Source: Limnomonas spitsbergensis | Taxonomy: Eukaryota > Chlorophyta > Chlorophyceae > Chlamydomonadales | Direction of reading: 5' to 3' | Assembly (NCBI GenBank): GCA_037349105.1 | Contig: JAYJMM010000089.1 | Location: forward strand, 1,860,001 to 1,924,000 | DNA length: 64,000 nt | Part shown: one piece after another, positions 42,964 through 53,500 of the stretch | Numbering within the stretch: the stretch's first letter is position 1 | Layout: the number at the start of each line of letters is the position of its first letter | Notes under the pieces: generated by a model | Told to the model about the DNA's origin: nothing | Databases searched by the model: none | The model's input: only the letters and a program-made list of their open reading frames with translations | Program-made: the position numbers and the translations under genes

Positions 42964-45300
42964 CCCCTGCTCCTGGCAGCTGGAAAGAAAGTCATACCCT
43001 AAACCTCACATGCTCACGCACCCCTCCAGACTACGCCCCTGTTCCTGGCAGCCGGAGAGAAAGTCATACCCTAAACCTCACATGCTCACGCACCCCTCCA
43101 GATCACGCCCCTGTTCCTGGCAGCTGGAGAGAAAGTCATACCCTAAACCTCACATGCTCACGCACCCCTTCAGATCACGCCCCTGTTCCTGGCAGCTGGA
43201 GAGAAAGTCATACCCTAAACCTCACATACTCACGCACCCCTTCAGATCACGCCCCTGTTCCTGGCAGCTGGAGAGAAAGTCATACCCTAAACCTCACATG
43301 CTCACGCACCCCTTTAGATCACGCCCCTGTTCCTGGCAGCTGGAGAGAAAGTCATACCCTAAACCTCACATGCTCACGCACCCCTCCAGATCACGCCCCT
43401 GTTCCTGGCAGCTGGAGAGAAAGTCATACCCTAAACCTCACATGCTCACGCACTCCTCAAGATCACGCCCCTGTTCCTGGCAGCTGGAGAGAAAGTCATA
43501 CCCTAAACCTCACATGCTCACGCACTCCTCCAGATCACGCCCCTGTTCCTGGCAGCTGGAGAGAAAGTCATACCCTAAACCTCACATGCTCACGCACTCC
43601 TCCAGATCACGCCCCTGTTCTTGGCAGCTGGAGAGAAAGTCATACCCTAAACCTCACATGCTCACGCACCCCTTCAGATCACGCCCCTGTTCCTGGCAGC
43701 TGGAGAGAAAGTCATACCCTAAACCTCACATACTCACGCACTCCTCCAGATCACGCCCCTGTTCCTGGCAGCTGGAGAGAAAGTCATACCCTAAACCTCA
43801 CATGCTCACGCACTCCTCCAGATCACGCCCCTGTTCTTGGCAGCTGGAGAGAAAGTCATACCCTAAACCTCACATGCTCACGCACCCCTCCAGATCACGC
43901 CCCTGTTCCTGGCAGCTGGAGAGAAAGTCATACCATAAACCTCACATGCTCACGCACTCCTCCAGATCACGCCCCTGTTCTTGGCAGCTGGAGAGAAAGT
44001 CATACCCTAAACCTCACATGCTCACGCACCCCTCCAGATCACGCCCCTGTTCCTGGCAGCTGGAGAGAAAGTCATACCCTAAACCTCACATGCTCACGCA
44101 CCCCTCCAGACTACGCCCCTGTTCCTGGCAGCTGGAGAGAAAGTCATACCCTAAACCTCACATGCTCACGCACCCCTCCAGATCACGCCCCTGCTCCTGG
44201 CAGCTGGAAAGAAAGTCATACCCTAAACCTCACATGCTCACGCACCCCTCCAGACTACGCCCCTGTTCCTGGCAGCCGGAGAGAAAGTCATACCCTAAAC
44301 CTCACATGCTCACGCACCCCTCCAGATCACGCCCCTGTTCCTGGCAGCTGGAGAGAAAGTCATACCCTAAACCTCACATGCTCACGCACCCCTTCAGATC
44401 ACGCCCCTGTTCCTGGCAGCTGGAGAGAAAGTCATACCCTAAACCTCACATACTCACGCACCCCTTCAGATCACGCCCCTGTTCCTGGCAGCTGGAGAGA
44501 AAGTCATACCCTAAACCTCACATGCTCACGCACCCCTTTAGATCACGCCCCTGTTCCTGGCAGCTGGAGAGAAAGTCATACCCTAAACCTCACATGCTCA
44601 CGCACCCCTCCAGATCACGCCCCTGTTCCTGGCAGCTGGAGAGAAAGTCATACCCTAAACCTCACATGCTCACGCACTCCTCAAGATCACGCCCCTGTTC
44701 CTGGCAGCTGGAGAGAAAGTCATACCCTAAACCTCACATGCTCACGCACTCCTCCAGATCACGCCCCTGTTCCTGGCAGCTGGAGAGAAAGTCATACCCT
44801 AAACCTCACATGCTCACGCACTCCTCCAGATCACGCCCCTGTTCTTGGCAGCTGGAGAGAAAGTCATACCCTAAACCTCACATGCTCACGCACCCCTCCA
44901 GATCACGCCCCTGTTCCTGGCAGCTGGAGAGAAAGTCATACCATAAACCTCACATGCTCACGCACTCCTCCAGATCACGCCCCTGTTCCTGGCAGCTGGA
45001 GAGAAAGTCATACCCTAAACCTCACATGCTCACGCACCCCTCCAGATCACGCCCCTGTTCCTGGCAGCTGGAGAGAAAGTCATACCCTAAACCTCACATG
45101 CTCACGCACCCCTCCAGACTACGCCCCTGTTCCTGGCAGCTGGAGAGAAAGTCATACCCTAAACCTCACATGCTCACGCACCCCTCCAGATCACGCCCCT
45201 GCTCCTGGCAGCTGGAAAGAAAGTCATACCCTAAACCTCACATGCTCACGCACCCCTCCAGACTACGCCCCTGTTCCTGGCAGCCGGAGAGAAAGTCATA
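42964..45300 (+). repeat. Three blocks sharing private variants, 17 and 14 units apart
   Basis: The rare pair TGCTCCTGGCAGCTGGAAAG followed by GGCAGCCGGAGAG occurs at about 42979/43051, 44203/44275 and 45211/45283. Offsets are 1224 and 1008 bp. CACTCCTCAAGATC is shared by the first two (43451 and 44675). Confidence 0.85.
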
Positions 45301-46106
45301 CCCTAAACCTCACATGCTCACGCACCCCTCCAGATCACGCCCCTGTTCCTGGCAGCTGGAGAGAAAGTCATACCCTAAACCTCACATGCTCACGCACCCC
45401 TTCAGATCACGCCCCTGTTCCTGGCAGCTGGAGAGAAAGTCATACCCTAAACCTCACATACTCACGCACCCCTTCAGATCACGCCCCTGTTCCTGGCAGC
45501 TGGAGAGAAAGTCATACCCTAAACCTCACATGCTCACGCACCCCTTTAGATCACGCCCCTGTTCCTGGCAGCTGGAGAGAAAGTCATACCCTAAACCTCA
45601 CATGCTCACGCACCCCTTCAGATCACGCCCCTGTTCCTGGCAGCTGGAGAGAAAGTCATACCCTAAACCTCACATGCTCACGCACCCCTTTAGATCACGC
45701 CCCTGTTCCTGGCAGCTGGAGAGAAAGTCATACCCTAAACCTCACATGCTCACGCACCCCTCCAGATCACGCCCCTGTTCCTGGCAGCTGGAGAGAAAGT
45801 CATACCCTAAACCCCACATGCTCACGCACCCCTCCAGATCACGCCCCTGTTCCTGGCAGCTGGAGAGAAAGTCATACCCTAAACCTCACATGCTCACGCA
45901 CCCCTTCAGATCACGCCCCTGTTCCTGGCAGCTGGAGAGAAAGTCATACCCTAAACCTCACATGCTCACGCACCCCTTCAGATCACGCCCCTGTTCCTGG
46001 CAGCTGGAGAGAAAGTCATACCCTAAACCTCACATACTCACGCACCCCTTTAGATCACGCCCCTGTTCCTGGCAGCTGGAGAGAAAGTCATACCCTAAAC
46101 CTCACA

Positions 46107-49100
46107 TGCTCACGCACCCCTTAAGATCACGCCCCTGTTCCTGGCAGCTGGAGAGAAAGTCATACCCTAAACCTCACATACTCACGCACCCCTTAAGATC
46201 ACGCCCCTGTTCCTGGCAGCTGGAGAGAAAGTCATACCCTAAACCCCACATGCTCACGCACCCCTCCAGATCACGCCCCTGTTCCTGGCAGCTGGAGAGA
46301 AAGTCATACCCTAAACCCCACATGCTCACGCACCCCTCCAGATCACGCCCCTGTTCCTGGCAGCTGGAGAGAAAGTCATACCCTAAACCTCACATGCTCA
46401 CGCACCCCTTTAGATCACGCCCCTGTTCCTGGCAGCTGGAGAGAAAGTCATACCCTAAACCTCACATGCTCACGCACCCCTCCAGATCACGCCCCTGTTC
46501 CTGGCAGCTGGAGAGAAAGTCATACCATAAACCCCACATGCTCACGCACCCCTCCAGATCACGCCCCTGTTCCTGGCAGCTGGAGAGAAAGTCATACCAT
46601 AAACCCCACATGCTCACGCACCCCTCCAGATCACGCCCCTGTTCCTGGCAGCTGGAGAGAAAGTCATACCCTAAACCTCACATGCTCACGCACCCCTTCA
46701 GATCACGCCCCTGTTCCTGGCAGCTGGAGAGAAAGTCATACCCTAAACCTCACATGCTCACGCACCCCTTCAGATCACGCCCCTGTTCCTGGCAGCTGGA
46801 GAGAAAGTCATACCCTAAACCTCACATACTCACGCACCCCTTTAGATCACGCCCCTGTTCCTGGCAGCTGGAGAGAAAGTCATACCCTAAACCTCACATG
46901 CTCACGCACCCCTCCAGATCACGCCCCTGTTCCTGGCAGCTGGAGAGAAAGTCATACCCTAAACCTCACATACTCACGCACCCCTTAAGATCACGCCCCT
47001 GTTCCTGGCAGCTGGAGAGAAAGTCATACCCTAAACCCCACATGCTCACGCACCCCTCCAGATCACGCCCCTGTTCCTGGCAGCTGGAGAGAAAGTCATA
47101 CCCTAAACCCCACATGCTCACGCACCCCTCCAGATCACGCCCCTGTTCCTGGCAGCTGGAGAGAAAGTCATACCCTAAACCCCACATGCTCACGCACCCT
47201 TCAGATCACGCCCCTGTTCCTGGCAGCTGGAGAGAAAGTCATACCACAAACCCCACATGCTCACGCACCCCTTTAGATCACGCCCCTGTTCCTGGCAGCT
47301 GGAGAGAAAGTCATACCCTAAACCCCACATGCTCACGCACCCCTCCAGATCACGCCCCTGTTCCTGGCAGCTGGAGAGAATGTCATACCCTAAACCCCAC
47401 ATGCTCACGCACCCCTTCAGATCACGCCCCTGTTCCTGGCAGCTGGAGAGAAAGTCATACCCTAAACCCCACATGCTCACGCACCCCTCCAGATCACGCC
47501 CCTGTTCCTGGCAGCTGGAGAGAAAGTCATACCATAAACCCCACATGCTCACGCACCCATTCAGATCACGCCCCTGTTCCTGGCAGCTGGAGAGAAAGTC
47601 ATACCCTAAACCCCACATGCTCACGCACCCCTTCAGATCACGCCCCTGTTCCTGGCAGCTGGAGAGAAAGTCATACCCTAAACCCCACATGCTCACGCAC
47701 CCCTTCAGATCACGCCCCTGTTCCTGGCAGCTGGAGAGAAAGTCATACCCTAAACCCCACATGCTCACGCACCCCTCCAGATCACGCCCCTGTTCCTGGC
47801 AGCTGGAGAGAAAGTCATACCCTAAACCCCACATACTCACGCACCCCTCCAGATCACGCCCCTGTTCCTGGCAGCTGGAGAGAAAGTCATACCCTAAACC
47901 CCACATGCTCACGCACCCCTTCAGATCACGCCCCTGTTCCTGGCAGCTGGAGAGAAAGTCATACCCTAAACCTCACATGCTCACGCACCCCTTCAGATCA
48001 CGCCCCTGTTCCTGGCAGCTGGAGAGAAAGTCATACCCTAAACCCCACATACTCACGCACCCCTCCAGATCACGCCCCTGTTCCTGGCAGCTGGAGAGAA
48101 AGTCATACCCTAAACCTCACATGCTCACGCACCCCTTCAGATCACGCCCCTGTTCCTGGCAGCTGGAGAGAAAGTCATACCCTAAACCCCACATGCTCTC
48201 GCACCCCTCCAGACTACGCCCCTGTTCCTGGCAGCTGGAGAGAAAGTCATACCCTAAACCTCACATGCTCACGCACCCCTCCAGATCACGCCCCTGTTCC
48301 TGGCAGCTGGAGAGAAAGTCATACCCTAAACCTCACATGCTCACGCACCCCTCCAGATCACGCCCCTGTTCCTGGCAGCTGGAGAGAAAGTCATACCCTA
48401 AACCCCACATACTCACGCACCCCTCCAGACTACGCCCCTGTTCCTGGCAGCTGGAGAGAAAGTCATACCCTAAACCTCACATGCTCACGCACCCCTTCAG
48501 ATCACACCCCTGTTCCTGGCAGCTGGAGAGAAAGTCATACCCTAAACCCCACATACTCACGCACCCCTCCAGATCACGCCCCTGTTCCTGGCAGCTGGAG
48601 AGAAAGTCATACCCTAAACCTCACATACTCACGCACCCCTTCAGATCACGCCCCTGTTCCTGGCAGCTGGAGAGAAAGTCATACCCTAAACCTCACATGC
48701 TCACGCACCCCTCCAGATCACGCCCCTGTTCCTGGCAGCTGGAGAGAAAGTCATACCCTAAACCTCACATGCTCACGCACCCCTCCAGATCACGCCCCTG
48801 TTCCTGGCAGCTGGAGAGAAAGTCATACCCTAAACCCCACATGCTCACGCACCCCTTCAGATCACGCCCCTGTTCCTGGCAGCTGGAGAGAAAGTCATAC
48901 CCTAAACCCCACATGCTCACGCACCCCTTCAGATCACGCCCCTGTTCCTGGCAGCTGGAGAGAAAGTCATACCCTAAACCTCACATGCTCACGCACCCCT
49001 TCAGATCACGCCCCTGTTCCTGGCAGCTGGAGAGAAAGTCATACCCTAAACCCCACATACTCACGCACCCCTCCAGATCACGCCCCTGTTCCTGGCAGCT

Positions 49101-50467
49101 GGAGAGAAAGTCATACCCTAAACCTCACATGCTCACGCACCCCTCCAGATCACGCCCCTGTTCCTGGCAGCTGGAGAGAAAGTCATACCCTAAACCTCAC
49201 ATGCTCACGCACCCCTCCAGACTACGCCCCTGTTCCTGGCAGCTGGAGAGAAAGTCATACCCTAAACCTCACATGCTCACGCACCCCTCCAGATCACGCC
49301 CCTGTTCCTGGCAGCTGGAGAGAAAGTCATACCCTAAACCCCACATACTCACGCACCCCTCCAGACTACGCCCCTGTTCCTGGCAGCTGGAGAGAAAGTC
49401 ATACCCTAAACCTCACATGCTCACGCACCCCTTCAGATCACGCCCCTGTTCCTGGCAGCTGGAGAGAAAGTCATACCCTAAACCCCACATGCTCACGCAC
49501 CCCTCCAGATCACGCCCCTGTTCCTGGCAGCTGGAGAGAAAGTCATACCCTAAACCTCACATGCTCACGCACCCCTTCAGATCACGCCCCTGTTCCTGGC
49601 AGCTGGAGAGAAAGTCAAACCCTAAACCTCACATGCTCACGCACCCCTCCAGATCACGCCCCTGTTCCTGGCAGCTGGAGAGAAAGTCATACCCTAAACC
49701 TCACATGCTCACGCACCCCTCCAGATCACGCCCCTGTTCCTGGCAGCTGGAGAGAAAGTCATACCCTAAACCCCACATGCTCACGCACCCCTTCAGATCA
49801 CGCCCCTGTTCCTGGCAGCTGGAGAGAAAGTCATACCCTAAACCCCACATGCTCACGCACCCCTTCAGATCACGCCCCTGTTCCTGGCAGCTGGAGAGAA
49901 AGTCATACCCTAAACCTCACATGCTCACGCACCCCTTTAGATCACGCCCCTGTTCCTGGCAGCTGGAGAGAAAGTCATACCCTAAACCCCACATACTCAC
50001 GCACCCCTCCAGATCACGCCCCTGTTCCTGGCAGCTGGAGAGAAAGTCATACCCTAAACCTCACATGCTCACGCACCCCTTCAGATCACGCCCCTGTTCC
50101 TGGCAGCTGGAGAGAAAGTCATACCCTAAACCTCACATGCTCACGCACCCCTCCAGATCACGCCCCTGTTCCTGGCAGCTGGAGAGAAAGTCATACCCTA
50201 AACCTCACATGCTCACGCACCCCTCCAGACTACGCCCCTGTTCCTGGCAGCTGGAGAGAAAGTCATACCCTAAACCTCACATGCTCACGCACCCCTTCAG
50301 ATCACGCCCCTGTTCCTGGCAGCTGGAGAGAAAGTCATACCCTAAACCCCACATCCTCACGCACCCCTCCAGATCACGCCCCTGTTCCTGGCAGCTGGAG
50401 AGAAAGTCATACCCTAAACCCCACATGCTCACGCACCCCTTCAGATCACGCCCCTGTTCCTGGCAGC
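46107..50467 (+). repeat. Gene-proximal end of the 72-bp array
   Basis: About 60 units next to the exon. TTAAG-type units occur near 46120, 46192 and 46983; otherwise TTCAG and TCCAG units are mixed. The final complete unit has TTCAG at 50440-50444 and is the one whose exon part continues into real coding sequence. Confidence 0.85.
50412..50444 (+). promoter_or_regulatory. Predicted 3' splice site of exon 1 (branch-site-like motif, pyrimidine stretch, AG)
   Basis: CCCTAAAC at 50412-50419 fits a YTNAY-type branch site about 25 nt before the AG at 50443-50444. The stretch between is C-rich. An in-frame TAA at 50415-50417 and the lack of an in-frame ATG after it mean the coding frame must be entered by splicing near here. 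The same module is present in nearly every 72-bp unit upstream. The branch-site role is inferred. Confidence 0.6.
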
Positions 50468-50573
50468 CCAGCGAGGCAATACCAAGGTGTGCAAGCTGCT
50501 GGTGGAGAATGGTGCCAACCCCAACCAGCCTTGCTTCATACAGGGGACAACAGAGACATGCACGCCAGCACAG
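50445..50573 (+). CDS. Exon 1 of model: ankyrin repeat
   Basis: 129 bp, 43 codons, phase 0 at both ends, donor CAG|GTAAGAG at 50574. The translation has the ankyrin signature in order: TPL at residues 2-4, AA at 7-8, G at 11, V..LL at 15-20, NGANPN at 23-28. In the canonical repeat the usual form is TPLH; here it is TPLF. The first 23 bases are shared with all the satellite units, and the exon-specific sequence begins at 50468. Confidence 0.85.
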
Positions 50574-53500
50574 GTAAGAGGAAGAACCCATCAGCACTGT
50601 TGCCTTCTGTTAAAATACCGCCAGATACTTCGGTTGCGACCCGGGGGCCCTTCGCTTGCGATGTACATAGTCAGTGTTGTGCTGTTCTACGATGTGGCTA
50701 CGGCCCCAAGCTGCGCTGTTTCCTTTACCTCCACGCCCTAGCAGCGCACAGTTTCTTTCTTTCTTTCTGTCCTCCTGCCCCTTTCTACAGCCGTTCCTCA
50801 CACAGGCTGTCTAGCTTAAGCTTAACCTGCCCCTGGGTAGGTCCCTGCGCAATATAGGCCGGTTGTTCCAAAGATATAGAGGCATAAGAATATATAACGC
50901 TCTCATGCCACCCTTTCCGTTCCTTGCACATCAGGTTGCACAGCTCAACCTGAACCTGCTCCTAGCAAGATAAGTGCGCAAGATGGGCCCCTTGTGGCAC
51001 AGTTAAAGAGGCATGCGAATATATGATGTTCTCCTGCCGCTTTTTCCTTCCCTTGCGCATCAGGTGGCTCAGCTTAACCTGAACCTGCTCCTAGCAAGGC
51101 GCCTGCGCAAGATGGTCTGCTTGGTCCTAGATTAAGAGTCATCTGAATATGTAATGTTTTCCTCCCACTTTTTCTGTTCCTTCTTCCTCAGGTGGCCCAG
51201 CTCAACCTGAACCTGCTCCTCGCAAGGTGCCTGGGCAAATGGTCTGCTTGTTTCTAGATCCAATGACATAATGTTCTCCTGTCACATTTTCCGTCCCTTC
51301 CGCATTAGGTGGCCCAGCTCAACCTGAACCTGCTCCTAGCGCGGTACCTGCGCAAAATGGTCCGGTTGCGACGTGCTGAGGACGCTGTGCTGGCACTGGA
51401 TGAACATGATGATAAGCGGACGGGGAGCACAGACAGAAGAAGCGATCCGGCACGCACATTCATGACGGTGAGAGCGACGCAGTGAAGAGCTCAAGGGGGT
51501 GACGGTGGTTGCGACGAAGTTTTAATTTCCAGATATGTGCATGATCTGCCTGCAGGGCACAATTGCTTTTGGACCCGTATAGGTGTATCTGTCTCAATAA
51601 ATAATGGATGGGGATGGCAAACCTCTGGTGTTCTCGGGTGCCGGCTAGCCACATACGAAGCTACATGGTAGGGTACCCAGTGCTACGGCCGAACGGGTGC
51701 CTTTCTTAATCCACGCCTCAGGGCATGTAAGTTTCTCTCTTTGTTTGCTTAAAGGGTCTGATCTCCTCAGATGTTTGAACCCTTTCCTGATTGACTGGCC
51801 GATCGTGGTCCACACTATGAAAGGGAAGCTGACTGCCCCCATTTGACAGCTGCTGCATTTCAAATTCCCATCCTGTAATTGTCTATGAGCTGCCTGCAGG
51901 GCATCATTGCATGAAGGATCGGACTTCCTGGGATGTTTCCTGCTCGACTTGCTGATCGTTGGCCTCACTATGAAAGGGCAACCGGCTGCTCCCATTTCAC
52001 AGCTGCTGCATTTCAAATCTTGTCCCCACGATTGTCCATGAGCTTCGTGCAGGGCATGAAGGATCTGACCTGCTGTTACTTTTTAATTTTCACATACTGG
52101 ACTGGCTGATCGATGTCCACACTGTGAAAGGGCAACCGGCTGCTCCCATTTCACAGCTGCTGCATTTCAAATTCTCATACCGATAATTATATATTGAGCT
52201 GCAATCAAGGCGTGAAGGATCTGACTCACTGGGGCGTTGTAACTCTTCCATACTTGCCTTACCTCTTCATGTCTGCACTGACAGCTGCTGCATGTCAAAA
52301 CCCTGTGTCAGATGTGTGAGGTGTGCGCGTGTGGCCTGCAGGGCATGATAGATCTGACCAGCTGGAATACTGAACTTGCTTGCCCAGGGGGGTCACTGGT
52401 TTTTGCCTCCTTTCCTAGAGTATCAAGTGCCTGCGTCAGTTTACGGACACATGTCCCATGCATCAAATGTGATGCTCTGTTGGACTGTAAAAAAATCACA
52501 AACACTTCACAACTCAGTTCATCCTCGACTGGTCAATTGATGGCCATCAATGTCTGCACTTACAGCTGCTGTATTTAAAATTGCCATATCCAGATGTTTG
52601 CTCATGCGGCCTGCATGGCATGAAGGATCTGACCCAAAGGGAGTCTGGGACGTTTTTACTCTTGCATACTCGACTGGCCGATTGATGTCCTTGGTACTGT
52701 AACTGCTGCGGTTCAAATTCCGATCTCAGATGTGTGCGCGTGCTGCCTGCAGGGCATGAAGGATCTGACCTACTGGGGCATTTTAAATCTAACATACCAG
52801 TACTCGATTGGCCGATCGGTGTCCGCATTTACAGCTGCTGCATTTCAAATTCCGATTTCACATATTTCCGTGTGCTGCCTACAGGGCATGAAGGATATGA
52901 CCCACTGGGATATTTAACTCAATTCATCCTTGACTGGCCAATCGATGTCCGCACTTACAGCTGCTAGATTTCATATTGCCATGTCCAGATGTTTGCTCAT
53001 GCTGCCTGCAGGGCATGAAGGATCTGACCCACAGGGACATTTTATCCCTTTCAAGCTCGACTGGCCGATGGATGGCCTCACTTACAGCTGCTAGATTACA
53101 TATTGCCATGTCCAGATGTTTGCTCATGCTGCCTGCAGGGCATGAAGGACCTGAACTTTTGGGATGTTTTACTCTTGCATACTAGCCTGGCCGATTGATG
53201 TCTGCTATTAAAACTGCTGCATTTCATATTTCGATTTCAGATGTTTGCACGTGCTGCCTGTTGCAGGGCATGAAGGATCTAAGAAACTGGGACCCTTCAA
53301 CAGGCGAGCAGATTGGCATGGAGGGGGACAAGGTGAGGAGCAGGGGGAGGGGGAGATACAGTGGGACATGGCATTGATGAATAAACCGAATTCGACCTGC
53401 ACACCAAACCCTGGCCTCAGATCCGAAACCCCGGCATGCACTGCCATGCTAAATCCTGAACTTGTGAAGCCTTAAACCACATGCTGCAGTGCTCAACCCT

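Larger units (their letters stand above)
1..50467 (+). repeat. 72-bp satellite array, about 700 head-to-tail units, built from a 3' splice site and exon start
   Basis: Direct tandem repeat with a 72-bp period; 5641-5712 is a good reference unit. It starts mid-unit at base 1, so it continues to the left. On the + strand each unit holds, in order, GAGAAAGTCATA, CCCTAAAC, CACATGCTCACGCACCC, a short pyrimidine stretch ending in AG (TCCAG, TTCAG, TTTAG or TTAAG), then ATCACGCCCCTG and TTCCTGGCAGC. The last unit (50396-50467) is continuous with the first exon of the ankyrin gene, and identity stops after GGCAGC. Recurrent variant sites are ATCA/ACTA after the AG, TTCC/TTAC/GTCC before TGG, ACCCT/ACCAT/ACATT, CCCCAC/CCTCAC, and CTCACG/CTCTCG. 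Two of three + frames and one - frame are open only because 72 is a multiple of 3. The third + frame, which is the frame of the downstream exon, has TAA in nearly every unit. Confidence 0.97.

Noticed and set aside
5433..50467. C2H2 zinc-finger array (HMLTH in each 24-residue unit)
   Set aside because: There is only one cysteine per unit, the spacing is wrong, and the frame is a repeat artefact.
1..50467. CRISPR array
   Set aside because: The units are contiguous with no unique spacers, and the context is eukaryotic.
1..50467. Telomeric or subtelomeric origin, from CCCTAAAC in each unit
   Set aside because: The heptamer occurs once per 72 bp, never in tandem. It is better explained as part of a splice-site module, and the unit is homologous to the flanking exon.
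1..50467. Centromeric satellite
   Set aside because: The higher-order structure is similar, but the unit derives from the adjacent gene and nothing else points to a centromere.
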